The translations under genes were made by a program, and so were the position numbers. Below are positions 1-11,567 of a DNA stretch of 64,000 nt, one piece after another. The notes below the pieces were generated by a model. It saw only the letters and a list, made by a program, of their open reading frames with translations. It was not told the origin of the DNA and made no database searches. The first letter of the stretch is position 1. The number at the start of each line of letters is the position of its first letter. Origin of the DNA: Schistosoma mansoni (Eukaryota; Platyhelminthes; Trematoda; Strigeidida; Schistosomatidae); assembly GCF_000237925.1 (NCBI RefSeq), contig NC_031497.1:9171675-9235674 (forward strand), given 5' to 3'.

Positions 1-379
1 TTTTTAGTGGTTTGCGGTTTTTGTGCGTAAAATGTTGTTATATATGATTATTCACTGAATAAATAATTTTGTCGATGAGTGGATATAATTCAAGAAATTC
101 TAAACTCTTTGCTAACGTAATATTATTATGTCAGTGAGTTGTAATTTAAAATACAATAGTTCAAACCAGAATCTAAATAATATGATTCGAACCACACTGT
201 GAAAGTCAGTGGTACAACCCGACTGGTCAAACAGAACGCAATATTTTTTCTCAAGGCTGCAGTTTATGTAATTAACTGTCAGCTAAAGTGAATATTCTGT
301 TTCAACACAAAAAACATCTTAAAGTTATCATAATGGACACTGGTTTTAAGGCAAGACCAAACAAGAAAAATGTACGTAC

Positions 380-740
380 TTGAGGTAATGAAGCGGATAC
401 TTTTGAGGATGTGAAAACCTGTGTGTATCCTTAATGGAATTAAGGTGTTTTTCTTCTGGCGGTTCACACAAAGGTATAGATGGTAAACTTAGATTTTCGG
501 GATCCGTACAGTGATCATCAGAAAAGCAAGAGGAAGATGAAGAAATGCTACCACCATCTGAAGACCAAGCATCTAACATATCCAAATGAGAATTAGTCAA
601 GTGAACATCCTGTTGACGTTCCCAAGCTTGAATTATAGATTGCTCAGCAGGATAAGTTTGAGAAGCCTCACTTTTTCCATCATTAACAAGAGACATGGAT
701 TTAGTTGTAAGTTTGACGTCAAGACTGTCACGAAAAATCA
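380..740 (-). CDS. Exon of an unrecognised minus-strand gene (serine-rich segment)
   Basis: An open stretch of about 119 codons on the minus strand. It has a good acceptor just upstream (pyrimidine-rich run ending ttccag, exon starting at 740) and a good donor (GTACGT, exon ending at 380). The peptide is acidic and serine-rich, with a run of six serines after SSDGGSI and the motif LPSIPLCEPPEEKH, so it is probably a disordered region. The exon starts with two bases completing a codon, which matches the single base left over by the candidate exon at 3093-3271; joined, the reading frame stays open (GWDV-L-IFRDSLD). I do not recognise the family. The downstream exon would lie beyond the left edge of the window. 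Confidence 0.5.
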
Positions 741-3092
741 CTGGAATAGGGAAAAGTAATATTCAACCTTAATTACTGAGAAATAATAATTCAATGTAAA
801 ACATCTAAAAAATTTTATTTCCAGACCAAACAAGAAATCAAAATGTGAAATAGGATCCTGGAACCCAGTCTCATAACTACGGTATAAATAGAGCAGTGGT
901 AATAGCCCCCAAGATACAGGAGAAGTGGACGAAAATACGAATCAACAGGCAGAAACATTAGGGCTTCTTCACTACACTCGGAGATACCAAGCCACGTTTA
1001 TTCTGGGATTCATTTGTTGCATTGCCACGCAGGCTGACAGGTATTTGTCAGGATCCACCTTATTACTGGTTAACTGATTCATCTAGTCCAATAATATAAA
1101 ATACATTTATCAGCTTAAGCGTGTCTAAAACTTCTTCGCGCCTAGGTGTAGATTGAAAAACACAAATTACTCGTATCTCTGCTGAGATTTTGCTAGCAAC
1201 CAGCTTATTAAAGCTCATGAAATTCCTAAAGTGGTCAGTCAATTCAACCATTTTATTTTTAGATGTCAAACTAAGTTCATATATATAAAATCTACAGTAA
1301 AATTTTAGACTAAAGGAAGGAATTGTATGATAAGCGTTTACACTCACTGTATTGTTCGTTCCTCCCAGAAATTCAAACAAAGTGAGGAAAACAATATTTG
1401 CGGAACACGACGAATTCACTATACTTCGTTACTTTCTCTTTAGCAAAATACGAACTAGCAAGTCTAGTTGTTTTGACTGTTAACAAAATGTTGGGTTGGG
1501 GAAATGAATTGTCCATTAATAACAAATAAGCTATTTGGGATGTTAGTGGAGTCGACAATCAACGTTTCAATGGGGTTTTAAAAATCATTGGGGTGACAAA
1601 TTCAGAGTATTTAAGTAGTGCAAAAAATTTTCAGGAGACTTGGGAAAAAGTATGTGTTAAAATCACTGGATTGCAGTTAGTTACAGGAAGGAATGAGATC
1701 AAAACATCCAGTTTGCTTCTATTGCTAACGGAGCTGAAGGCTAATCACTAACCCGTTTTTAACACAAAAGTCAAATTTAAAACATTTAACAGTTATGGCT
1801 TCCATGAATTATAATGCAATAGTATTGGATCGTTTAAAAAATCTTGAAAGTATTCGCTGGATTAAATTTACGCTTTGCGTCTAGCAGATGACCAGCCGTC
1901 AAGCTATGAAGGCCGTTTTGTCACAGTGAACGTAAGTTCTTGTGAATATCCTAAATACATGTGAAAGTTTGCTGTCCTGACTTTCCAGTGCACGTTCTTT
2001 TGTATATTTTATCACCGAATGTCAATAAGAAGAATGTTTCCCACAAGGTTTGTAACTTGTTATACTACTATAGTATTCAGTACCAGACTTTATCACAAGC
2101 TCTAGATAGAAGCCATCTTTTTGATGTCAATGATTCATCAGTGCGTACATCAATTTAGGCTTCACTGGTGAGTATAACTTTCTGGCTCCATGATAGAGCG
2201 TTCTCAGTAATTCATATTTGCACTTCCGGTTAAATTATTTAAAAAGTTGCATGTTGTCAGTCTTGGATCAACAACACTGCTATCTACATATTCAAGTCAT
2301 ATCTGATTCATTGGTAGAAAATATCGTGTGAATTCATGGAAAGGAAATCTAACCGCAAGAAGCATTTCAATTACGAATTTCGATGAAGTAGATAAAGCGA
2401 ACAACCCTAATCTTACAACTTTTTGACAAAATCGACCAATTTAGGGCAATTTCGTCACAGTCTCATATGAAATGTTGGGTGAGTTCTGGGAAAATGTGAC
2501 AAGATTTACGCCGCAATTCGATTTGTCCCATAATCTATCTAAGGCCAGAATTTTTTCCGAAATTCACCCAGGTCTGAATTTCTCCCCGAAATTCTCCTAA
2601 AATCACGCAGAAAACAAGCAAAGTTGTTAGCTTGGGACACACAGAAAACAAGCCGTAACTATTTCATATACTAGCTGAGACAAACCTTTGAAGGACAACA
2701 TATGCTCAACGTGAACGTCGCACATCACTCAATTCCCAAATGTTCATTTCCATCACTGTAATGACAAAGTGTTCACTGTTTAAAAGCCACTGGGAAAACA
2801 ACGGAAAGTCATGCTACAGGTGGTTTAGTGTTTTTAAAGCCCTGAAGGCTATGCTTGCAATCTATAATTTTTGAGTAACAAGAAATTGGTTTCTTACAGA
2901 AACCAAAAGCAAGTTGTTAAAAGCTATTTTGCAATTCACCCTAGGGTGAGTGGACAGCACAGTTATTAGGCAAACTGCAAGTCTTAGACACGAAAACTTC
3001 GCCAAAACTCGATACTTAAGACATTGAATTTTAATAGATAAGATTAACAGGATTACTTAGAGCTAAAGCAAGTGAATAACATAAGGACTCAC
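741..3092 (-). other. Probable intron between the two exons of the unrecognised gene
   Basis: 2,352 bases between a GTGAGT donor (3092) and a ttccag acceptor (741), read on the minus strand. A short open stretch at about 1064-1245 on the minus strand (peptide including RREEVLDTLKLINVFYIIG) is not needed to keep phase. It may be an old gene or element fragment. I see no other recognisable feature here. Confidence 0.4.
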
Positions 3093-3271
3093 AGACGTCC
3101 CAACCACTTTTGTTTGAGTTACGACCAAAGAGAAAAATCGCGCTGTACAATATATGGCTTCGATTAAATCCAACATCAACCTGACTTAGCTGAATAAGAA
3201 AACCATTTTTTTCAAATCTGCCTTTAGGTAGTTGTAGTGGTGTATGATCACCGATATACTGATCATGCAAA
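3093..3271 (-). CDS. Exon of an unrecognised minus-strand gene (beta-rich segment)
   Basis: 59 complete codons between an acceptor (ccttagcctttcag, exon starting at 3271) and a perfect GTGAGT donor (exon ending at 3093). The peptide includes GDHTPLQLPKG, NGFLIQLSQVDVGF and FLFGRNSNKSGWDV, alternating hydrophobic residues that suggest beta strands of a folded domain. One base is left over at the 3' end, fitting the exon at 380-740. The fit of splice sites and phase is the main support. I cannot assign a family. Upstream exons were not found because the next few kilobases are filled with repeats. Confidence 0.5.
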
Positions 3272-3327
3272 CTGAAAGGCTAAGGAATTTCGTTGAGTGA
3301 TTAATATTTTCTACCAATTACGCTTGG

Positions 3328-3670
3328 AGTGGCTCCGCCTGCAGCTCTTCTAGAGTTACTGCCAGTCTCAAGCCCAGGAATGGGAGGAAGGCTGAGAGTG
3401 GGATCAGCAACCCTATCCCGTAAAAAACAATCTTGCTGAAAAAAATACCACATTAAACGAATTAAACCATTCAAACCTTGTCCTAAAAGTTGAAGGAAGA
3501 ACTGTGACGACTCATGATGAAAGCCAAGATTCTTCGGAACTCACGAGGCCGATGTAACTTCTAACAACCAAATCAATTATTTTTTTAGGTACATGAAACG
3601 TCCGGACAATGTGGGAGACTGGGAGGACCAATCAAATAGCAACGGAAATGAGGAGATACATGTTGGAGGA
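3328..3670 (+). mobile_element. 5' end fragment of an SR2-like (RTE clade) LINE
   Basis: About 340 bases matching the untranslated 5' end and first codons seen again at 24955-25330 (shared landmarks: gctcttc..agttactgcc, aacaaccctatc, gaacgtccggacaatg, gaaatgaggagatac). The sequence stops shortly after the start of the endonuclease frame and no LINE coding sequence follows, so this is an isolated 5' piece. Orientation is plus. Confidence 0.65.
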
Positions 3671-3879
3671 CGCCTACATTACTGTGGTCTTTAGTCTTGA
3701 AACAATATCGTTTGTCGTTTTTGCGGTATATATTTCATTGGATTATTGTTTAGGTTTATAGCTTGTAGGCTTGATTCTCTATAGTCAGTTATCTATGTAT
3801 TATATCTGTTCAACTGAAACATTATTTACGATACCTCTTTAGATTAGTGTACTTGGTTTTTGTACAATTCAGTTGAGCC

Positions 3880-4225
3880 TGTAGAATAATGGTTTCATTC
3901 GTTATCAGTACTATCATAATAATAAATCCGATCCTAAGATCTGTCATGATGTGAAGACCTAGTCTATAAGACCTTACATGATGGTCACATCATTGTCTAT
4001 TCTGACTCATCGTATCGTAACGATCAGCAATATAGGTCTGGTATTTGTAAAGAATACATTAAAGATAGAATAATATATTTAATGTGGTTAAAGACAAGTG
4101 ATACAGAATGGCTACGCCCGCAGGGCCGAGCCATAACATCTGATTGAATTTAATCGATTCCTTCCGCCTCCTCTATTGTTGGCCTTCTCTTCGTGTTGGT
4201 TGTTGAATACAAGTCTTTTCAGTAA
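3880..4225 (+). repeat. Diverged dispersed repeat, related copy at 29520-29870
   Basis: Weak but ordered similarity to 29520-29870: both carry tcatgatgtga, a cctagt/cctaat..taaga stretch, cgtatc.tgac/aacg..t/agcaatat, and later ccgagccat/ctgagccat followed by a ttcc..cctcc block and cttttcag. This suggests an old short retroelement present twice. No coding sequence is visible. Confidence 0.35.
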
Positions 4226-4231
4226 TTATAT

Positions 4232-5096
4232 TATGTTGGGGTGACCCTGAAAATTTCTCGCAATAGACATGACAAGCTCAGAAAACATTAAGAAGCATTA
4301 TATTCCATCAGCGTTTGACTAGAAGTTTTGCTAAAAACATCACGAAAATGAAAAGTGACATGTAGAGTTTCTGATTGGTTGATTACCACACTGCTACTAT
4401 GTTTAGTGACATTTCAGAATTTTTAAGAATAACCAAGGTATTCTAAAGTAATATAAAAACCCCTTTGTTTTCCGTACATAAATGAACCTTTGGAGAAAGG
4501 TGCTTCTCGCACATTCTGTGTCTCTTCTCTCGTATCGAAGTCGCTGTGTAGTTCCAGCTTGGAGGTTACGATACTAGCTCAGGATGCGAGTGGTTAGGAA
4601 CCAATGCCACTACAGATTTTCAGAATCGATAGCCCCCCTCTGTAACGGGGAAAATACTCCGAAAATTCCTCCAAAGTGTTTGGTGAAGCAATATTGTTAT
4701 TCCCTTTTTCTTTGTATTTTAACTTTTACTCAGGCCTCTTATAACAACGTTTTGTGTTTTTCAATCTTCTTTGTTTGCACTTTTATTATCTCGCACTAAC
4801 CAAAGATTTGCATTTAATACTTATTTTCGCACTTACACGTTCTTATACTATTGACAATTCTGTCGGGTTTGACTAAATTCAAGACTGGGGAGTGGTCCAG
4901 TTATTGCTTGCTGACCTTTAACTGTTTGCCACATATGAATGCTCGTATCCTTGCGGATAGATACTTGATCCAATGTCGTTGGGAATATTGTTATTGGTTC
5001 TCAGATACTGTGCGATTGTTTATTGACCATCTCTATAGCGGTTTAGCACGTTGTTTTATCCTAGAGAAACCTTTGACCGCATGGTACAGAATATAG
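4232..5096 (+). mobile_element. Possible LTR-like remnant
   Basis: Starts TGTTGGGG, contains a TATA-like box (ATATAAAAACCCC) about 220 bases in, followed by a pyrimidine-rich stretch as at the transcription start of many LTRs. No second LTR copy or coding region is recognisable next to it, so the family and the end point are uncertain. If real it is a fossil, perhaps a solo LTR. Confidence 0.25.
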
Positions 5097-6532
5097 CGTT
5101 TGAGGTATTTTGTAGTTTCGATATAACTTGTTATTTTCTCAAATTGAAATCGTTCATGTTGAGCACATGGTTTGTATTTTGATACCATTTGATATGAGTC
5201 ATTCAAAAATCCTTCTTACGCGTTACAGAAAACGCAACTTGGCCTAATCGAACAAACTTTGGTTCGTTAGCTCTGCGTTCAGATTAAATACTGTAATCGC
5301 GGGTATTACAGTTCTCAGACGAGCAGTAATCATCCGAAAAATATTTTAAATGCTTCGTCAGTACACTAAGATGTCCGTCGTAAACTCAGTGTTATACCAA
5401 GAGAGAATGCAGGCAGACATACCTCCAGATATGTGCAAGCCCTTTCTCGCGCACTTACTTGTCATGGTTCCAGCATTAATGAAGCTAGTCGACATATTAT
5501 GGTTAGTTCTAAAATGACTTAAGCCGAGTTGAAACATAGTTAAGGGTAAAGATACATGTAAAAATTTGAGAGGTAAATGATAAACATAGCAAACAACTGC
5601 TGCGCTTTCACAGAGTGTTCTGACCGTTAAAGCTTGAAAAGGATATGAGTGCTGAAGCAACTTCTGCCCCGCATTGTGACAATATACGTCTGAAACATAT
5701 TCTCCGCTTCGTCGGCTATTCTCATTGCGACCCTAAAGTCAAGCTGACAACATTCGAAACCACAAATGTTGAATTGCGCAGGAAAATGGAAGGGAAAAGT
5801 GACACTGTCATCATTTAGTATAGGGGTCCAGCTTTCTAATGTAGAACTATGTAGTCCTGATGGCCAGCCAGCACATTAATGGAAGTTTATCCGACATTTT
5901 AGATGCTCTGTATCTGTTTTCAGTGGGGTATCTCCAGGGGGTTGAAAAAGGTGTAAGAAAAAGGAAGGACGAAAAGCAGAGCACACAATATTCATGGAAG
6001 AATAATGGCTACACATTTGACTGGAAAAGGTTTTGGAAATCTTGGATAAGGGTAATTCCAAAAACATCGGAGAATTTTTAAAAGCTTGGCACTCATGTCA
6101 ATCAGCAATCAACAAGTACATTGATATCGGTCCAAGTTATCAACCAATCAGAAAACCATGAACAAAAATAGGACCAAAATTCAAACCTATGGGAAATACA
6201 GCCAAAATAAAAAAGTAAACAATGACAGGTTTAAGATCAACAAGAACCAATCATCATGGAGGTCTACGGGACAAACTGTGAGCCATATGTGCAGAAATTC
6301 CAACGTCACTCCTAACTGAATTTTGTGCCGGTGATGTCGTTCAGAAGAACGATGAAAGCTCCACGACAAACTGTCCAGATCAAAGAACAAAAGTCTTCAA
6401 GATCGAATAGGATCGATCAATCTCAAAGTTTTCGATATGACCACCGCTAAGATTGTGAAAGACGTCTGTCGAGGGAGCTGAGATGTTGACACGACTGGTC
6501 TTGTTTGGTCGTGCTAATATTCAGTTTTAATA
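5097..6532. repeat. Unassigned old repetitive stretch
   Basis: No gene recognised. The piece at about 5930-6010 returns in reverse orientation at 9867-9950 (shared landmarks: cctggagataccc, cttacacctttttcag, cttttcgtccttcctttttc read from the minus strand). This shows that at least part of the stretch is a dispersed repeat. Confidence 0.4.
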
Positions 6533-6640
6533 ATAATAATAATTTATTCTCAAATAACAGTTTGTTACATGAGGCATGCCGGTTTACAGGCAAGATCAAA
6601 TTGTTACAGGGGTTACAATTTTCACTGTTGAGAATTACTC
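6533..6640 (-). repeat. 3' tail of a LINE-type element, inverted relative to 10199-10295
   Basis: On the minus strand this reads tttgatcttgcctgtaaacc, ggcatgcct, aacaaactgttat, then aataaat followed by an ATT-repeat tail. The same order is present on the plus strand at 10199-10295. A terminal trinucleotide repeat is typical of CR1-type non-LTR retroelements. The body belonging to this tail was not identified. Confidence 0.6.
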
Positions 6641-7059
6641 AGATGGGTTTTCTGGCACCAGAAACTATATTGTAGTTCGTTCTTGGTTGGTCGTGTTTGA
6701 GACTTGTGGTTCGTGGTTAGACTTCAAATTCAGTAAGAATGTCTAACTAAAGAATATAAGAGAATTACTTCTATTATTGTTATTTGGGCAGTTGTTACAT
6801 ACATCATGCCAACACTGTGTCGATGAATGAATCCACTGTAAATGTTGAATAAAATTATCTCAATTTCATTTTTTTAAAACTAGTTTTGATTTGACATTTG
6901 AGGATAGTTAGTAACACCTAATTCTGCTGTTGTTATTCTGACCACGACAATGTCAAAGTGTATATAACGATCAGTACACATCTCAAAAATACTGACTCAA
7001 ATTGATAATCGCAAACATTATGACGTTTCTTTTCGCAAAGAAACCAAAACACAAACGAA

Positions 7060-8930
7060 GTATGGGTAGATGATGCTAATAAGAGTAAAAAAAACACTCG
7101 TAAGATAAAAGGAAAGGAATCATCACTAAAAACGACACATGGATGAAGTCCACCCACGATGACAGAAATACTTGTCCGGACAGATGCAATAAGTACACAA
7201 AAACTGTCGAACAGGAAAAACGTGCTGTTCAACTTAATAATAACTCCTCTGCACTCACCATACTCTTTCAAATTAAGTTGAAACGTTCTAAATCGAGAGG
7301 GAATATATTTATTAAAGACAAACAACTATTTGAAGATCCTAAACGTATTACGGAGCCGCTGAGTGGACACTTTTGTTCCTCATGAACTGATGAAAAAACC
7401 AATCCTGGCACCTCCCTGTGAGATTATCAATGTAGACTTCAATGTACAAAATATCTCTAAGGCAATTAGTACATCGAAACATTCCTACACTGGTGGACCA
7501 GACAGTATTCCGGATAGCACGCTAAAATGTGGAGGCGATGATGTGTGTGTTTTATGACTCAAACTATTAGCGATATCACTCGCTACAGCATGTTACCGTA
7601 CTGCCTGGAAAACTACACATATCATTCCCAAAATTGAGACAGGACCTGAAGCAAATGTCGAAAATTACCGACCCATAAACATAACTTAAGTGGTGTCTAG
7701 AGTGATGGACAAAGTAGCTAAGGCGGCGGTAGTCCAATATCTAATTACTAATAATCTCATCTCGGCCTTTCAGCATGGATCTCTTAGGTCCAGATCATGT
7801 GATACATGCCTAGTAGACTACATGAATGATATAACTGTGATACGACACAACGGACTCTTTGTATCTGTCCTATTTTTAAACATTAAGAAAGCTTTTGATA
7901 AGGTCACACACAAAAGGCTTCTAGCCAAACTGCGCTCAACAACGCACTCTATTCAAGGTTTGTTTCATTCCTAACCGAACACAAACGAATGATAAAGTAC
8001 AACGACTGTCTCTCATCACCTAGACCAAAAACTAGTGGCGTCATCTAGGGAAGTGTATTAGGTCCACTCGTGTTTCTCATGTATATAAGCGATATATGTA
8101 ACATCATAAAATTTGGGAAACTATACCTATATGCTGATGATCTCGAAACAGTATACAGCTATAAGCCTGAGGTTCTAAGTGGAAGTGTACCTCTGATTCA
8201 AGATGATCTCAATGACGTAACTATCTGAAGCGAAAAATGGAAATTACTATTTAACCTCAACAGGTGCGGAATTATGCATTTTGGAAAGCATCCCTATGAA
8301 CTACAACTCTACTTGAACAAAAGTAAAGTCCAGATCGAGGAATTAATTACACAGGAAGCCCAAACTTTGAAGAATATGCCTCCTCTATTATTTCTAAAGC
8401 TAGATGTCTAATTGGCTTCATAACGGAGGCTAAGCTTACCCTTCATAAAATATGTGTACGATCTTTCCTAGAATACTGCTCTTTTATCTTCTCTAATATG
8501 AATACCACTGACAAAATAAGAGTAGATGTTCAAGGACGCTTCACACGCCAACTGCTAGGGGGTGACTCCACTCTCGATTACACAAGTAGATGTAAGCACC
8601 TCTCTTTAGAACCTTTATGGCACCGTAGATTAAAGAACAATCTAATATTCCTCTACAAAGCAATAAATGGACTGTCATTCCTAACCTCCAGCCCAACTAT
8701 GATCCATGACCCAGCCTATAGACTCGTTTTATCTTCGGAATGCATATACGACTCATAGATATTGATTATCTTTTGCACTTAATTGAGACATTTATAGCAT
8801 CACTCTAAACTATGACTTCACAAAAATTATTTTAACACCATATCTTACCGCAATAATAAGTTATTTACATATTAATTAATTTTTTTTATTTTATTTTTAT
8901 TACTCATTTTGCGATTTACGTATTACGCGT
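7060..8930 (+). mobile_element. Decayed CR1/SR1-like LINE with reverse transcriptase
   Basis: A degenerate non-LTR retrotransposon body. Visible in order on the plus strand: a linker region (DPKRITEPLSGHFCSS, 7330-7385), N-terminal RT motif (GGPDSIPDSTLK, 7490), NYRPIN (7660), the segment SVLFLNIKKAFDKVTHKRLL with the first catalytic aspartate replaced by N (7870-7925), a GPLVFLMYISDI block (8070), the catalytic YADD box (8130), a KWKLLFNLNRCGIMHFGK segment (8240-8290) and a C-terminal region (PLWHRRLKNNLIFLYKAINGL, 8610-8680). The frame is broken at many places by stops and frameshifts, so it cannot encode an active enzyme. The endonuclease is mostly missing. A T-rich stretch follows. Confidence 0.75.
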
Positions 8931-9860
8931 CTCCTTTATTTCTATTTCCTTATTTTCTTCCTCTCCATCTTTAAAATCAAATCAAAATTCTTGTCAACAA
9001 CGTAAAACCTGATTTATTATTACTATTCTATTATTATTATTTTATTTTCCTTTTCCTTCTTTACTCAACATGGCAAATGTAATGCAAACATTATTGGAAC
9101 TTGTGTATTACTGCATTTTTTTAAGAAACCCGAAATGGTTTCCTCACAACACTTATCTACTCATAAGATGTTTGTGAACAATAATAATATATTAAATGAA
9201 TGTCTAACCCATAATACAAATGCTTTTACCATACGATTAGCTTGTAACATGGAACTAATAGACACAGTGTATTCCAAATATAGGCCTTGATTAAAGGAAA
9301 ACTCATACATACCACAAACGTAAGAGAGCCTAACATCACAAAGGGAGAGGGTGGCGTTTCTGACCAGCACACATGATGGTGGGGAGATAACTACAATCCA
9401 CCCGTGTCTGTAGGGCAGAATATGTTAAATTACGGCTCCTTATGTCAAGTGGGATGTCACGAACCAACGGTATTGATGCGAACTTATTTGAGCAATGTTC
9501 CCCTTTAAATCGTGTTCAAAACGCTGAATCGGTTCCACTTCCTACCGAGTAATCCTATTACAAGCAAGCTATACGATTCGCTAAAATCGAGGCCTACTCC
9601 ATACCCTACAAAATCTAAAAGCAAAAAGGGCTCAAATAGCTTCGAGAAAGAAGGGAGACAGCTATGTGTATCAGAATTCTGTTTTCAGCACTATATTTTA
9701 TAACTACACATAATCATATACTTGCGAGCTCCTTTCTGGGCCACATGCATTCATATCGTTCCTTATCCACTCATACCTTGTTAACACTTATTTTCTTTAA
9801 CACCTTAGTATGCTCTTGCTTAGTAAGTACTTCAGTAACAGACAAATAAACTAAGTGGGT
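8931..9860. other. AT-rich stretch without recognised genes
   Basis: Pyrimidine-rich low-complexity sequence (8930-9065) after the LINE body, then about 800 bases with only short frames. No splice-flanked exon or named repeat could be supported. Confidence 0.3.
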
Positions 9861-9861
9861 A

Positions 9862-10297
9862 TACCATAACTATTCCTCCATGAATACTGTGTGCTCTACT
9901 TTTCGTCCTTCCTTTTTCTTACACCTTTTTCAGCCTCCTGGAGATACCCCACCGAAAACCGATATGGAACGGGTGACTCCGTCCTACACCGTTATTAAAA
10001 CCTCAGATATTCCGGAGGGATATAGGGTTGAAGCTTCTAAAAGCCCCCAACTTCGCACGTATCTATTCTCGACCATCAGCTGTATGTTGCAACGCTACCT
10101 TCATAAAGCGCGTCAATTGTGATATTAACATGTTTCTTACGAAATCCATTCACATTCATATCTTATAAAATGTCAACCCAGCTGATTAATTTTCTACAGT
10201 GAAAATTGTAACCTCTGTAACAATTTGATCTTGCCTGTAAACCGGCATGCCTGATGTAACAAACTGTTATTCGAGAATAAATTGTTATTTTTATATA
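9862..10297 (+). repeat. 3' part of a LINE-type element, plus strand
   Basis: Contains the stretch repeated in reverse at 5930-6010 and, at 10199-10295, the same terminal sequence as 6533-6640 but on the plus strand, ending gagaataaattgtta. The two shared blocks do not lie in the same relative order in the left-hand region, so these are not simply the two arms of one palindrome. Confidence 0.5.
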
Positions 10298-10822
10298 TTC
10301 TCAAATGAACATGCGGATGAATTCTACAAGCACTCCTATACGTTGGAAGTTACTCAGTTTTTGAATGAATTATCGAATCACTCGCCGTGCGATCTTTCAG
10401 TTTTTGGACAACTACGATTGTGACGTTGATAGCTGGCCTTTAGAGTTAACTGAACTTATCCATCTTCATTTAAGAGTACTTATAGACTGTATAGGACTGA
10501 TATATTTGTACTTTCTACCTTCATTCCTATCACTGTGTTGCCGAATTCTTTTGTTAGTAAAGCTGTACATTTTCTCACGTCGGATTGTTCCCAAAGATGC
10601 CACAGGTATTCGGAGTTTGAAAACGTTTTCACAGGTAACACTTTTATATTCGATGTATGGCGATTCGGTTATATTTGTCTATAACTCTTCCAGGCATTGC
10701 ATAAAGTAACTTTAGCTGTTGCGGATTTAAATGAGAAATTATTTTTACCGAATGGATTACTTATGATTGATCCATCAGAACGTGGACTGAGGGTAGTATC
10801 CTTTTTGATAAGTTTAATATCT

Positions 10823-11155
10823 TATATATATATATATTAGTTCCAGATGACGTCGACAATTTTCTCAGGTACACTATAGCATCCAAAATGGTTCCATAAG
10901 GTCCTCCTATACACGCTGTCAAAGGCCTTCTCATAGTCAAGAAACTTGATGTATAGTGACGGGTCCCATTCAACTGACTGTTCAACGATGATCCGTAGTG
11001 TCGCGATTCGGTCTATGCACGACCGGTCCTTACGGAATCCAGCCTGCTGATCTCGAAGGTGGGTGTCTACTGACTCTTTTATTCGATTTAGCAGCACTTT
11101 GTGGAAAACGTTTTCTGGCACCGATAGTAGTGTAATACCCGTGTAGTTGAGACTA
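10823..11155 (-). mobile_element. SR2-like (RTE clade) LINE reverse-transcriptase fragment
   Basis: Minus-strand frame with RTE-type motifs in order: GITLLSVPENVFHKVLLNR, DQQAGFRKDRSC, TLRIIVEQSVEW, FLDYEKAFDSVYRRTLW. This is the N-terminal half of the palm of an RT (catalytic block A: F-x-D-Y-x-K-A-F-D). The fragment is cut off on both sides, ending in a short TA run at 10823-10840, with no block containing the second catalytic aspartates. It belongs to the same family as 24955-26530 but covers a different part, so they are separate insertions. Confidence 0.8.
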
Positions 11156-11567
11156 TATTCGGAAGGTTACCGATATCTCGAGAGGCGTTCAATCCAAGTT
11201 CTATAACTGCTGTAAGAGCTGCGTAGCACGGCGTACCTAATCGTGTTCTGGTGCGGATGGGTGGCCGAGCGCCTTCGATTAGATGTGTTGATTAGAACTA
11301 ACAAGGGCAAAATAATATGTCGAAGACTTACAAAACTGTTTACTTCGGGGATTTATCTACGGCTACATTCATGTAAAGATACTCCCTCATCTGAGGTAAC
11401 TATAATCATTTAGTGGACGTCCACAAAAGTAAACTCGATAACCTTGTACCAACATGAGGTTTATTCCTTCAGATTATAATAGTGATTACCTAGGAACGGT
11501 CAGTTAGTCATTTTTAAGCTTGTTTATAATCCAAACTTCATATATCGCAATAAATCCATCAATATCC
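11156..11567. other. No recognised gene; tRNA-like A-box stretch near 11250
   Basis: At about 11245-11275 the sequence gatgggtggccgagcgcc resembles the D-arm of a Leu/Ser-type tRNA, but no acceptor stem or B-box follows at the right distance. The rest is unannotated. Confidence 0.25.

Noticed and set aside
11245-11300. tRNA-like ggtggccgagcgcc
   Set aside because: Only a D-arm resemblance; no acceptor stem, anticodon arm or T-arm can be folded from the following bases.
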